Source: Gammaproteobacteria bacterium (GTDB lineage Bacteria > Pseudomonadota > Gammaproteobacteria > UBA6429 > Thiohalophilaceae). Taken from it: a stretch of 64,000 bases of DNA. Within the stretch, counting starts at the first letter, position 1, and each line of letters opens with the position of its first letter. The stretch spans positions 62,001-126,000 of the forward strand of contig JAJRYG010000010.1 in assembly GCA_024275915.1 (NCBI GenBank). Reading direction: 5' to 3'. Made by a program: the position numbers and the translations under genes. Of this stretch, positions 44,934 through 54,679 are shown one piece after another. The notes under the pieces are model-generated. The model was not told the origin of the DNA and ran no database searches. It worked only from the letters and a program-made list of their open reading frames with translations.

Positions 44934-47015
44934 TCAGAATGCGCTTTCGAACTCGTAGTTCATTTCCCGTTCTGGGGGTTGCAGAAAATAGCCCTGGATA
45001 AAATCGACGCTGCACTGCCAGAGCACTGCAAGACTGTTGGCATCCTCGACGAAGGCAGCAATGGTCTGGATATTCCGGGCTCGGGCTTCACCGGCAATTT
45101 CCTTGACATGCTCCTGGTTTTCGATGTTCTGTGCGAGATTGCCAATCAGGCCCGAGTGGATCTTGATAAAGTTGACATTGAGCTGCTGTATGGACTGGGT
45201 CCGGTTCTGCTCCATGCCAAAATTTTCGAGTCCGGTCCGGCAATTGAGGTTTGAAAAGCCTTCGATCAGGGCGCTGGTTTGTGCCAGGTGGTTGAGGGCA
45301 TCTTCTTCATTGAACATGAAGATGAGATTGTTGGTGTTGAGCCGAATGGCCTTGATACGTTCGGTAATCCAGCTCATGAATTCAGGATCGGTAATCGAGC
45401 CGGGCGAAATCTTGATGAAAAAGTGGGTTTCCTCACCTTCCCGGGTGCGTTCGGCAAGTTTTTTAAACGTATGGGTAATGACCCAGCGATCGATATAGCG
45501 GGTCAGGTCGGCGTGTTCTGCCGCTGGCAAGAATTCATTTGGCATGATCTCATTGCCACTTTCATCGATCATTCTGACCAGTACTTCATAGTGTGCCCCC
45601 GGGATACCATGCAGACTGACCGTAGGCTGGTATAGCAGGGTAAACTGGTTATTGCGCAGGGCTTCCTTGATGCGGTATTGCCAATGAGTGATCTGTTCCT
45701 TTTCTTCCAGTTCATCGGCACTCGGATTGTAGATGGCATACTGGTCTCCACCCTGTCTGGCGGCCAGCGCCGCACCTTTTTCAGCCTGCTTGGTGACGTC
45801 CTGCCAGTTACTGACGGTTTCGTTGATATGGGCAATACCGATACTGACCGAGGCTGAATGCATCTTGCCTCCCACGGTAATCGGCTTTTCGTGAACCCGA
45901 TTGATGATGGCGGTGGCGGTTTCTTCGGCATTTTCCCGTTTTGATTCGGAGCAGAGGATGGTAAATACCGGACCTTCCATGCGTGCGACAAAACCATTGT
46001 CAGCAATACTGATTTTGAGCAGTTCGGCAATACTGACCAGCAGGCTGTCAGCTTCGGTAATGCCCACTTCTTCACTCAGTTCGGAAAATTTATCCACGAC
46101 GATCCACAACAGTACCCCGTGGGCATTGCCAACGACTGCACGGCTGATGAGGTGATCGATTTTTTCCAGGAAGTAATTGCGGTTGTAGACACCGGTAAGC
46201 AGATCCTGCTTGCTGAGTATGTTCAGCTGTTGTTCGAGTTCCTTGCTGTCGGACTGATCACGGATGATGATTTGTGAGCAGACTTCACCCTCCATACTGG
46301 CCTGGGAAAATTCCATGCTGACCTTGAAACTGTGACCCTGGGTATGCTTTGCCTGGACATCGATGGTGTTTTCGCTGCTTTTTCCCTTGGCGTAGTTGCG
46401 CAGAAACGTTTTCAGCTTGGCATGGTCATCGGTTGAGACCATATCGAGAATGGGTGTGCCTTCCACGTCATCGAGGCTTTCATAGCCGAAAATTTCCAGG
46501 TAGGCCTGGTTGGCATAGATGTGCATGCCGTCCAGTACATAGGCAATGGCGTCACGTGAGGTGTCAATCAGTGCTCGCGAGCGCTTTTCTGCCTCGTGCA
46601 GCATCTGTTCGTTGCGCCGCATGGCCTTGCGAACCTTGAGGTCACTGATTTCACGCTTGATCACATGGAACAGGCGGGCCGTATCATGGTATTCGACAGC
46701 ATCACGGGCACCGGCGGCAAGATCCTTGTGAACCTCACCCTCATCCGAGGTGTTGTAGATGACCACCAGGGGAATATCCCGGCCATGCTTGTTGAGTATT
46801 TCCAGCGCCTGCTGGACGTTGAGAAAAGGCGTGGTCTGCTTGGCCAGAATGATGTCAACAGGATTATCTTCCAGCGCTTTTTCCAGATCTTCTTCATCCT
46901 CGGCACGGACATCACGGACAATCTGGCCTGAGTTTCGAAGGACATTGATCAGCTGCTCGGCTTCTTCAGGCACATCAAAGATAGTCAGTACTCTTAGCAG
47001 ATCTTTTTCGCTCAC
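44934..47015 (-). CDS. fimX: FimX-like degenerate GGDEF-EAL c-di-GMP receptor
   Basis: A 693-residue protein with the order REC-like (about 8-125), PAS (about 143-255), degenerate GGDEF (about 265-430) and EAL-like (about 445-690). Pseudomonas FimX is about 691. The GGDEF motif is EGPVF (347-351), so no cyclase activity is expected. The EAL motif is EVL (477-479), as in FimX, and Gln463 (LLYQPTVSL) matches the ligand-binding Gln of FimX. It is therefore probably a c-di-GMP receptor, not a phosphodiesterase. FimX controls type IV pilus assembly and twitching; no pilus gene is in the window. The REC part has no obvious phospho-acceptor. The 615-residue gene lies upstream on the same strand. Confidence 0.75.
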   Translation of the reverse strand: MSEKDLLRVLTIFDVPEEAEQLINVLRNSGQIVRDVRAEDEEDLEKALEDNPVDIILAKQTTPFLNVQQALEILNKHGRDIPLVVIYNTSDEGEVHKDLAAGARDAVEYHDTARLFHVIKREISDLKVRKAMRRNEQMLHEAEKRSRALIDTSRDAIAYVLDGMHIYANQAYLEIFGYESLDDVEGTPILDMVSTDDHAKLKTFLRNYAKGKSSENTIDVQAKHTQGHSFKVSMEFSQASMEGEVCSQIIIRDQSDSKELEQQLNILSKQDLLTGVYNRNYFLEKIDHLISRAVVGNAHGVLLWIVVDKFSELSEEVGITEADSLLVSIAELLKISIADNGFVARMEGPVFTILCSESKRENAEETATAIINRVHEKPITVGGKMHSASVSIGIAHINETVSNWQDVTKQAEKGAALAARQGGDQYAIYNPSADELEEKEQITHWQYRIKEALRNNQFTLLYQPTVSLHGIPGAHYEVLVRMIDESGNEIMPNEFLPAAEHADLTRYIDRWVITHTFKKLAERTREGEETHFFIKISPGSITDPEFMSWITERIKAIRLNTNNLIFMFNEEDALNHLAQTSALIEGFSNLNCRTGLENFGMEQNRTQSIQQLNVNFIKIHSGLIGNLAQNIENQEHVKEIAGEARARNIQTIAAFVEDANSLAVLWQCSVDFIQGYFLQPPEREMNYEFESAF

Positions 47016-47175
47016 TCAGTATCCTTATCAAATGTTTGCAATTTACGCAACCCGGATGGTTGATTCCGAACCGCTGCCCAGAGGCCATTGACCGGTATAA
47101 TGTCGTGAATGGAATCTAAAGGCAAGTAACCTGAATATATCGGCAAGTTTACCACTGACATAAGTCAGGGAGTGA

Positions 47176-49023
47176 TCAGATGGTCGACCAGATCTGGCCA
47201 AAATCCTGATCTTCCAGCCAATCTTCCTTTTTGACTTCCTGCACCTGTTTCTTTTCCTGCAGAAACTCGAACTGGAACTGGGCAAACAGGCCCGTATTCT
47301 GCAGCATGCGGGTCAGTTCAACCTGGACATTCTTGCCGAGAATATTGAGGGTGAGCTTGTTGCCCACACGCCAGGGAACCGGGCCGGTCACCAGTGAGGC
47401 GGGTTGGTTGTTGGCTTTTACGTCGGGGAGCAGCAGGGTGCGGTGGTAGGACTGGTTCCTGGTTTTGGCCGCTACCCGCATGCCGATGGCCGCTGCATTG
47501 GCGTTGAGCATTTCGATGCCCAGCTCCAGTTCACGCTCGGGATTGAATTTCATCCAACGGATTACGCCAATGTTCCATTTCCAGGAGCGATTGCTGATGC
47601 GCCGGCGGATACCGATGAGTTCGCCCACCTGGGCCTTTGCGGCACCCTCTTCAGTGTATTTCAGGCAATAGCCCCGGGCACTTTCGTTGATGATGACCCA
47701 GCTGTTCTCCTCGATGGGATCATCGTCGTTCACCGAATCAGCCAGCACCGGCAGCTCTTTTTCCAGCTCGGAGGGGCTCGATTCCTCTTTTTTGAGCTCG
47801 CTGGTGACAATTTGGGTCAGCTGCACATCTGAACCGCTCGGATAGACCATGTTCCATATATCGGGCTTTTCGTCGGTGAGGTTTTCAACCACGCTGCTTT
47901 CGAATTCGGCAGTGTGGCCAAATTCGGCGTCTGTTTTGTTGCTTTGGTGGGCATCAACCAGGATCTGGTGAATGGAGGTCAGGCCGGCGGCAACCTGAAC
48001 ATGTTCCTTTTTGTTGATTCTGGGGAAGGTGCGATGGGTTTCCAGGCCCCAGGCCGTCAGCAGGCGGCGCAGCAGATCGTGGGACAGATCCCGTCGACCC
48101 ATGTCGATGCCGCTGAGGGTGGTGGTGACCACATCTTCACTTTCCAGAATATCCTGGCGCAGGCGCTCGGCCAGTGCATCGGTGTTGATGATGCGACACA
48201 CGGAGTGATTTGGTCGCTTCAGGTGGTGACTCAATGCACCGGGGGGCGCTTCAGAAGCCAGGTTGATGGCAAACAGGCCCTGGGCTGCGGGGTGGTCGGG
48301 ATTATCAAGCTTGTGAATCGCACAATCCCGGGTAAATCGTTCGAGGCTGTTGTATATCTTCACCGCCTCACCCTGGCGCAGCTTGTAGGGAGATGCCAGC
48401 CAGAGCAGGCAATTGCGCAGGTATTCTTCCTCGATGGTTGATTTTTCACCGTACATGAGCCGGAAATCGGCAATGCCCAGGTGCTGGAGTTTGCGCAGCT
48501 CGGCAAAGGCATACAGCTTGTTGAGTTCTCCCCACATGCCTTCGGGGTAGGGGGAGTAGACCTGGTAGGACGTCAGCAGTGCACGGCCGGTGTAACTGAT
48601 TGCTCGGTGGATGAGCAGGGTCAGGTGTTTTTTGTCCTGAAAAAGCACACTGGATTTAAGGGCATCTTCAAGGGCGATTTTGTATCCCACGGCCATGGCG
48701 AGATTGATTTCACGGGTGGCGGCGGCAATTTTCTGGTTCTTGCGGGGCAAGGGGTAGGTCAGGCCAAAAAAATGCTTGCGCATGGAATCGGTAATATACT
48801 GTACCGTTTCTCTCAGGCTTTCCAGATAGCGAGTACGGTGCTGGTGCGAAAGATCCAGCTGGTTGGTTTCTTTCAGGCACCGGTAGATTTGACGGGCAGT
48901 TTCACCCAAGTTGGCTTTTGGCAACGCATCCAGCCACCGTTCAACATTTCGTGGACGGATATTGAATGAGTCTTTACCAGGTTTCTGCCTGGCGGGTATG
49001 GCCAGACCCAGCTTTTTGGACAA
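47176..49023 (-). CDS. 615-residue protein of unknown function next to the fimX-like gene
   Basis: I do not recognise a named family. It is soluble with no signal peptide. The N-terminal two-thirds are helical (LGETARQIYRCLKETNQLDL, SMRKHFFGLTYPLP). An acidic linker (about 370-435) follows. The C-terminal part (about 440-595) is beta-rich: VGELIGIRRRISNRSWKWNI, VIRWMKFNPERELELGIEML, then NKLTLNILGKNVQVELTRML. That end loosely resembles a divergent PilZ-like barrel, with Arg pairs near the start, but the D/N-x-S-x-x-G signature is missing. It lies 160 bases upstream of the fimX-like gene and is probably co-transcribed. A shared c-di-GMP/pilus role is inferred from position. AGGAGG precedes the start. 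Confidence 0.7.
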   Translation of the reverse strand: MSKKLGLAIPARQKPGKDSFNIRPRNVERWLDALPKANLGETARQIYRCLKETNQLDLSHQHRTRYLESLRETVQYITDSMRKHFFGLTYPLPRKNQKIAAATREINLAMAVGYKIALEDALKSSVLFQDKKHLTLLIHRAISYTGRALLTSYQVYSPYPEGMWGELNKLYAFAELRKLQHLGIADFRLMYGEKSTIEEEYLRNCLLWLASPYKLRQGEAVKIYNSLERFTRDCAIHKLDNPDHPAAQGLFAINLASEAPPGALSHHLKRPNHSVCRIINTDALAERLRQDILESEDVVTTTLSGIDMGRRDLSHDLLRRLLTAWGLETHRTFPRINKKEHVQVAAGLTSIHQILVDAHQSNKTDAEFGHTAEFESSVVENLTDEKPDIWNMVYPSGSDVQLTQIVTSELKKEESSPSELEKELPVLADSVNDDDPIEENSWVIINESARGYCLKYTEEGAAKAQVGELIGIRRRISNRSWKWNIGVIRWMKFNPERELELGIEMLNANAAAIGMRVAAKTRNQSYHRTLLLPDVKANNQPASLVTGPVPWRVGNKLTLNILGKNVQVELTRMLQNTGLFAQFQFEFLQEKKQVQEVKKEDWLEDQDFGQIWSTI

Positions 49024-49183
49024 GGGAATTCCTCCTGATTAACACGTCCATTGCGGGATGCTGGGGAAGACATCCATGTAGTTTAACTTGCTGAAATTAT
49101 GACACATTTACTTGACAAGTTCCTACTTTATACCTAGTAAAATAAAAAATTAATAATAAATCACTAGCCAGGATATAGGCCCA

Positions 49184-50191
49184 TCAGGAAAGTACGGGTA
49201 TTTTCGACATTTCTCCTGCAACTTCCCGGACCAGCCCGGGAACAAGGTAGCCTGGCAGGCTGTGGCGAAGCTCTCGCACGATCTCGAGGGCCCGGGCTTC
49301 GCTGACCTCAAAATGGCTGGCACCCGAGACCCGGTCCAGCAGGTGCAGATAATAGGGCAACACCCCCATTTCGAACAGACGTTCACTGAGTTGCCGCAGG
49401 GTTGTGGCCTGATCGTTGACGGAGCTGAGCAGCACCGACTGGTTGAGCAGGGTAACGCCCTGCTGGCGCAGCTTATTCATGGCGATGGCCACCTCCGATC
49501 CCAGTTCCTGCGGGTGGTTGGCATGAACCACCATGATCACCTGCAGGGCGGTGGCACTCAGCCAGCCCAGCAGGGCCTCATCCACCCGTTCAGGCAGGAC
49601 GATGGGCAGACGGCTGTGGATCCGCAATCGACGCAGGTGAGGGATCCGGCCCAGTTCGCCAGCCAGCCGGGCCAGCTTGTCGTCACCGAGGTTCAGCGGG
49701 TCGCCACCACTGAGAATGACTTCCTGTATGCTGGGGTCACTGGCGATGTAGTCCAGGGCCGCCCCCCAGCGGGAAGCCGAACTGGTGCTCTGCTGATAGG
49801 GGAAATGGCGGCGAAAACAGTAACGGCAGTGGATGCCACAGGCCCCGGTCGTCACGAGCAGCACACGGCCGTGGTACTTGTGCAGCAGGCCGGGCACAGC
49901 CATGGCATCCATGTCGCCCACAGGATCCGTGTCGAACCCCGGTTTCTCCTCGAATTCCAGCCGATGAGGCAGAACCTGCAGTAACAGGGGGTCACGAGGG
50001 TTGCCCTTTTCCATGCGGGCCACATAGCCGCGAGGGACGCGCAGGGGAAACAGGCTGGCTGCGTGTCGGGCCATGGGCAGGTCGTCACGGGGCAGTTCCA
50101 GCAGGGCCAGTAATTCGGCCGGATCGCGTACTGCCCGGGACAACAGTTTTTGCCAGGGGATCTGACAGTCAGGGCTGGTGTGAGGTATCAT
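49184..50191 (-). CDS. epmB: EF-P (R)-beta-lysylation protein EpmB, lysine 2,3-aminomutase
   Basis: Radical-SAM, PLP-dependent enzyme (335 residues) that turns alpha-lysine into (R)-beta-lysine for EF-P modification. The cluster-binding motif CGIHCRYC has Cys118, 122 and 125. SGGDPLNLGDDKL and RIHSRLPIVLPERV are typical of the YjeK group. The length excludes the longer clostridial aminomutases. It is divergent from efp, with 51 bases between the start codons, so the two probably share a bidirectional promoter region. Confidence 0.94.
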   Translation of the reverse strand: MIPHTSPDCQIPWQKLLSRAVRDPAELLALLELPRDDLPMARHAASLFPLRVPRGYVARMEKGNPRDPLLLQVLPHRLEFEEKPGFDTDPVGDMDAMAVPGLLHKYHGRVLLVTTGACGIHCRYCFRRHFPYQQSTSSASRWGAALDYIASDPSIQEVILSGGDPLNLGDDKLARLAGELGRIPHLRRLRIHSRLPIVLPERVDEALLGWLSATALQVIMVVHANHPQELGSEVAIAMNKLRQQGVTLLNQSVLLSSVNDQATTLRQLSERLFEMGVLPYYLHLLDRVSGASHFEVSEARALEIVRELRHSLPGYLVPGLVREVAGEMSKIPVLS

Positions 50192-50242
50192 ATATGGTTC
50201 TGATTCCGGTTAAATTTGCACGAACAAGGCTAAGAGGCGTCC

Positions 50243-50815
50243 ATGGCAAGCTATAGTACCAATGAATTTCGCAGCGGTCTCAAAATCATGATCGATGGCG
50301 ATCCCTGCAGCATCATCGAAAACGAGTTCGTCAAACCCGGTAAGGGCCAGGCTTTCAACCGGGTCAAACTCCGCAACCTGAAGACCGGCCGGGTGCTGGA
50401 AAAGACCTACAAGTCTGGCGAAAGCGTCGAGGCGGCAGACGTCATGGATACGGACATGCAGTACCTGTACAACGACGGTGATGCCTGGCATTTCATGCAT
50501 CCCGATACCTTCGAGCAGGTGGCCGCCGATAAGAGCGCCATCGGCGAGATGAGCAAATGGCTCAAGGAGCAGGACACGGTCACCGTAACCCTCTGGAACG
50601 GAGTCCCCATTGCCGTGACCCCACCCAACCACGTGGTTCTGACCGTGGTGGAAACCGATCCCGGAGTGCGGGGGGATACTTCCGGTGGTGGTGGCAAACC
50701 GGCCATCTGTGACACCGGTGCCGTGGTTCGTGTGCCCCTGTTCATCGATCAGGGTGAAAACATCAAGGTGGATACCCGCACCGGTGAATATGTCGGTCGC
50801 GCCAAGGATGAATAG
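50243..50815 (+). CDS. efp: Elongation factor P
   Basis: Translation factor of 190 residues that relieves ribosome stalling on polyproline. Three beta-barrel domains are present; domain I has [16 protein letters not shown] with Lys34 as the modification site, identical in position to E. coli, where EpmA and EpmB add beta-lysine. The C-terminal [10 protein letters not shown] fits the family. Its neighbours are the modifying enzymes on both sides: epmB divergent, epmA 14 bases downstream. Confidence 0.97.
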   Translation: MASYSTNEFRSGLKIMIDGDPCSIIENEFVKPGKGQAFNRVKLRNLKTGRVLEKTYKSGESVEAADVMDTDMQYLYNDGDAWHFMHPDTFEQVAADKSAIGEMSKWLKEQDTVTVTLWNGVPIAVTPPNHVVLTVVETDPGVRGDTSGGGGKPAICDTGAVVRVPLFIDQGENIKVDTRTGEYVGRAKDE

Positions 50816-50829
50816 GCCGATCGTTTGCA

Positions 50830-51792
50830 ATGCGTGACTGGCAACCTTCGGCCTCCCTCGAAACACTGAAAAACCGGGCCCGGCTCCTGCAAAGGATCCG
50901 GGCTTTTTTCCATGCCCGCCAGGTACTGGAAGTGGAAACCCCGGTCCTGTCCAGAGCCGGGGTCACCGATCCTCACTTGGAAAGTTTTGCCACGGAAGAT
51001 CTCGGCCAGACCTTCTACCTGCACAGCTCACCGGAATTCCCCATGAAACGCCTGCTGGCCGCCGGCAGTGGTGACATCTACCAGCTGTGCAAGGTATTTC
51101 GCCGGGATGAACGTGGCCGCAGGCACAACCCCGAATTTACCCTGCTGGAATGGTACCGGCTCGACATGGATCATCATCAACTGATGCAGGAAGTGGATGC
51201 GCTGGTGCGGGCCGTCCTGAACGAACAGCTGACACTCGAAGCCACCCGCTATTTCAGCTACCGGCAGCTGTTCGAAACCTTTACCGGGCTGGAACCTTTT
51301 TCTGCCGGAGTCGAGGAACTGAAACAGTACACCGGACAACAGGGCCTCCAGATCAGCGGCATCGAGGCGGATGACAAGGATGCCTGGCTGGACATCATTC
51401 TCACCCATGTCATCGAACCGGCTCTGCCACGGAACTGCCCCGTGTTCGTCCATGACTACCCGGCCAGTCAGGCCGCCCTGGCACGGATCCGTGAGGGTAC
51501 CCCCGCCGTGGCCGAACGCTTCGAGCTGTACCTCAATGGCATGGAACTGGCCAATGGCTTTCACGAGCTAAGAGACAGCAAGGAACAGCGCCGGCGTTTC
51601 GAGAAGGGAAATCGGGCCAGGCAACAGGCTGGCCTGGCCGAAGTGCCCATGGATGAAAACCTGCTTGCTGCACTGGAGGCGGGCCTGCCCGATTGTTCCG
51701 GTGTGGCCCTGGGGGTGGATCGCCTGTTGATGCTGGCGCTGGGCAAAACAGACATCGGGGAAGTCCTGGCCTTTGACAGTCAGAGGACATAG
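50830..51792 (+). CDS. epmA: EF-P lysine ligase EpmA (PoxA/GenX)
   Basis: A 320-residue paralogue of the lysyl-tRNA synthetase catalytic domain that attaches (R)-beta-lysine to Lys34 of EF-P. Class II motifs are visible: VFRRDERGRRHNPEFTLLEW (motif 2) near 96-115, ELANGFHELRD near 240-250, and GVALGVDRLLMLALG (motif 3) near 294-308. The tRNA anticodon-binding domain of LysRS is absent, as expected. It is co-transcribed with efp. Confidence 0.95.
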   Translation: MRDWQPSASLETLKNRARLLQRIRAFFHARQVLEVETPVLSRAGVTDPHLESFATEDLGQTFYLHSSPEFPMKRLLAAGSGDIYQLCKVFRRDERGRRHNPEFTLLEWYRLDMDHHQLMQEVDALVRAVLNEQLTLEATRYFSYRQLFETFTGLEPFSAGVEELKQYTGQQGLQISGIEADDKDAWLDIILTHVIEPALPRNCPVFVHDYPASQAALARIREGTPAVAERFELYLNGMELANGFHELRDSKEQRRRFEKGNRARQQAGLAEVPMDENLLAALEAGLPDCSGVALGVDRLLMLALGKTDIGEVLAFDSQRT

Positions 51793-51889
51793 TTCATGTC
51801 AGCCCATGGTCAGAGAAGGTCTGATTTGTTCAGAGATTCCCGGAAGTGTGCTGGATCAGCGATCACCGAGAGGGGCTTGCGGCAACTGG

Positions 51890-52670
51890 CTATTTATCCG
51901 GCTCATCGGAGTTACCTGAAAGTGGTTCAAGCGTGATCGTGCACTTTTTCAGATCACGCTTGCGCGGTGGATTGGCCCAGCGGGGCCAGCTTTTGAGCAC
52001 GGATAAATCGGGTTTCAGGGTGATCACCCCGTTGATTATCTCGCCCTGGAATAAATAATCGGGATTCATCTCATCAAGCAAGGTTATTGTTAATTCGATA
52101 ATGACAGCCGGGTTTTCGATGCTCATTTCCTCTCCATTCAGTTTGACTCCGAGAACAAGCTGTGCATCGAAGCCATCCTGTGTTATTTCCATGCCGGTTT
52201 GTATGCCTTCGCTTATGACCGATACCCATGCAGAATTGATTTTGCGGCATGATTTGCTTGTCTTGCCTTTATATCTGCCAGATACGGTCCTGTAACCTCT
52301 TTGTTTGATTTCCTGGCTGTATATTGACAGTCGCCTTGTGTATTCTTCCCGGTATTCCTCGATATTGTCCTTGGTTATGGTTTTCCCTCCGATGATGAGG
52401 GTAGGAGCAGACGCTGATGCGGGCAGGAAATGCAGGATTGTTTTTGACTCCCATGTAAGCTTTCGCCAGTTTGCCCGCCGGAATTTCCTGTGCATTCTTT
52501 GCGACTCCCTCGGCAGTCAGGGTAGCAGCAAGACTTTCATTGCGACCACATGTCACCAGCTGAGCTGACAATATCACCATGAGTGACAAAAGGAGATGGA
52601 TGTATTTCAGACAAGAGTGCTTTGGTAAACCGATATCTTTGTTCGTGGAATCTGCTCCTTGTGTTACCAA
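51890..52670 (-). pseudogene. Frameshifted gene for an exported protein of unknown function
   Basis: Two overlapping minus-strand frames look like halves of one gene. The upstream frame (52269-52670) gives a hydrophobic export signal (YIHLLLSLMVILSAQLV) and a mature start up to KLAKAYMGVKNNPAF. The downstream frame (51890-52495) continues with APTLIIGGKTITKDNIEEYR and an acidic beta-rich end. Upstream of about 52440 the second frame is abnormally basic, and downstream of there the first frame loses sense. A one-base indel near 52440 would join them into about 245 residues. Neither half has a good start with a ribosome-binding site. The base composition is lower in GC than in neighbouring genes. 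An 11-base inverted repeat (51928-51962) lies near the 3' end. Confidence 0.6.
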
Positions 52671-52812
52671 ACCTTTTTAAATCAGAGTTATTGTTCAAGT
52701 GAATGATGGAAAAATAAAAGTCCGGTTCTGTTGAACAGGAAGGAATAAAACTGGCAGCAAACAGCGAGTACCATATTCCCCTACGGTCTGTCTTCTTTGT
52801 CTTTACCTAATC

Positions 52813-52986
52813 GTTACATAAATTTTCGGCGCAGGATGGTGTAGCGCCTTCCATGCCAGCATTTTCAGCGACGTGCTCGATTTTTCCCATCCTCACATAG
52901 GTTAGGCTATGCTGCGGTTGGAAAAATCTGTGCTCGACCCTGAAAATACTGTCCTGAAAGCCCCTGCATCCAAAAATTTATGCGAC
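52813..52986. repeat. Palindromic intergenic repeat, family B, long copy
   Basis: Ends TTACATAAATTTTCGG and the complement of CCAAAAATTTATGCG pair imperfectly. Inner arms at 52861-52887 and 52920-52947 share ATTTTCAG at one end and ATTTTTCC at the other, with a GACGTGCTC/GAGCAC-type block between. The whole element of about 174 bases could fold as a cruciform. It has no reading frame. It lies in the 52671-53102 gap, where I see no gene. Confidence 0.75.
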
Positions 52987-53102
52987 GATTGAGTTCATTG
53001 TGCAATAAAAGTGAGGTTTTTCCATTAAACACGCTGGTGACAGCAGAATATGCAGAAAAGCATTATTTTGACTGCCGTGCCAGCGGTATCGGTACCCGGG
53101 TT

Positions 53103-54191
53103 TCAGTGATGGGCCAGCCGGTTGATGAACGAATACCAGTGGGGTTGCTTTTCTATCGTTTCGGTTCGCATCAGCCAGTAAATGCCAAGGCGCATGCCGG
53201 CAAAGATGGCAATTACGGCGATCAGGGCGCGAACCGACAATACGGACAGGCCGGTCAGGCCATTGCCGATGTTGCAGCCACCGGCAAGGATGGCGCCAAA
53301 CCCCATGAGCATGCCGCCGATAATGATATGGCATAGATGATGCCGCTCCGGCAGGGTCCAGCGAAAAGTTCCTGTCAACAGCGCCATCAGGAACGAGCCT
53401 GCCAGGGTTCCGCCGAGCAGGGTGAGCCCAAACTGGGTGCCTTCACTGAGAACGGCGCCGGTCGAGAGCATGTAGGTCGAGTTTGCCAGTGGACCGGCAT
53501 AGGTCAGGGAGGCAGGGCGGTGCATGCTGAACAGGTCTTGGGACAGGTTGCCGGTGATCCACCAGCCCGCCACGATCAGCAGCCCCAAGATGCCGCCTGC
53601 ATACAGCAGCAGGGGACTGTAGCTGTTATTGCCGGTGAACAAAATCACACCCAGGAAAACAGTGACAAGCAGCACGGTCAGGTTGGCGGCCGAGACATGG
53701 ATCAGGCCGGGTATGGAGGCCAGCTCGACCGGCACCTCGAGCACGGTGGTCTGGTAGAGCCAGACGCGCAGGGGTTCAAGAGGACCATACATGGTGACCG
53801 CGGCAGTGATGCCCATGACCAGCAGAGCCAGGATGGCACTGATGTTGCCTTCTCCCACCCGTACGATGGTGCGACCGATGCAGCCACCGGCAAGGATGGT
53901 GCCGAAGCCGAACAGCAGGCCACCGAGCAAGGCACCAGACCAGTTGATACGGGAAAGCAGGTACACCGAGGCCTGCAGGTCAACCAGCCCGGTGATATCG
54001 AGCAGCTGGGTTCCCGCCAAGGCAATGGCGATGGCGACCAGGAAGGCATGCATTTGCCGGTAATCACGCATGAGGACAAGGTTGCTCACCACCGCAGACA
54101 TGCATAAACCGGAACGCTGGACGACGGCCCCCAGCAAAAGACCGGAAAACAAGCCACCGAAGACCAGCCAGATATTGAATTCTAATTCCAT
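53103..54191 (-). CDS. YeeE/YedE family transporter, probable sulfur-compound permease
   Basis: A 362-residue inner-membrane protein with about nine or ten hydrophobic segments. ATG 54191 follows a near-perfect AGGAGGTG and is preferred to the longer frame. Conserved cysteines sit in RSGLCMS (near 26-32), GGCIGRTI (near 87) and GGCNIGNG (near 315), the hallmarks of this group. The TsuA members import thiosulfate through such cysteines. With soxB at the window start, thiosulfate or related sulfur transport is a reasonable inference. It has no TusA-like partner gene here. Confidence 0.88.
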   Translation of the reverse strand: MELEFNIWLVFGGLFSGLLLGAVVQRSGLCMSAVVSNLVLMRDYRQMHAFLVAIAIALAGTQLLDITGLVDLQASVYLLSRINWSGALLGGLLFGFGTILAGGCIGRTIVRVGEGNISAILALLVMGITAAVTMYGPLEPLRVWLYQTTVLEVPVELASIPGLIHVSAANLTVLLVTVFLGVILFTGNNSYSPLLLYAGGILGLLIVAGWWITGNLSQDLFSMHRPASLTYAGPLANSTYMLSTGAVLSEGTQFGLTLLGGTLAGSFLMALLTGTFRWTLPERHHLCHIIIGGMLMGFGAILAGGCNIGNGLTGLSVLSVRALIAVIAIFAGMRLGIYWLMRTETIEKQPHWYSFINRLAHH

Positions 54192-54679
54192 GACGCACCT
54201 CCTGGAGAAAAGGATTGGTGGTACGGGTTGCAGCACGTTCTACATCGAAAAAGGGTTCTGGAAGAGAAAAAAACAGACGGATGACAGAGTACTGAATAGA
54301 GAAACATCCGTATGACGCTGAATAAAGCTTCTTCCTGATACCCTCTATGGTGCTGGCACGTATCAGTGTAGAAAATTCATCTCGAACCTGAAAAGCCTGT
54401 CAGGCTGATTAAAGCTTAGGGCGGTGGTGGCGGGAAATATGTAAGAGGGTTCAGAAGTTCCTGTAGGCAATAGATTACTGCTTTGGTATGGTTTTTACGT
54501 ACAGAGTCTCTCAGTACGGGGCGATTAGCAGGGGAGCTAGAAAAACGCCCGTGCAAACACCCACCTCTGCCTGGATGCTAGCCTGCGCTGGCATGACGAT
54601 ATGAACCTGGTCCTCGTCACTTTTGAGGGCAGATACAAGATACAAGGGAAAAGATACAAGTAAAAACCCGGTTCCGCTG
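54192..54679. other. Gene-free gap with a dispersed junk-like repeat
   Basis: No credible gene. Around 54590-54675 it shares GGCATGACGA, CCTCGTCAC, AGATACAAGATACAAG and GATACAAGTAAA followed by CGG and TCATTC with about 7505-7580, although the blocks are in a different order. This suggests a rearranged or composite repeat. Confidence 0.45.
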
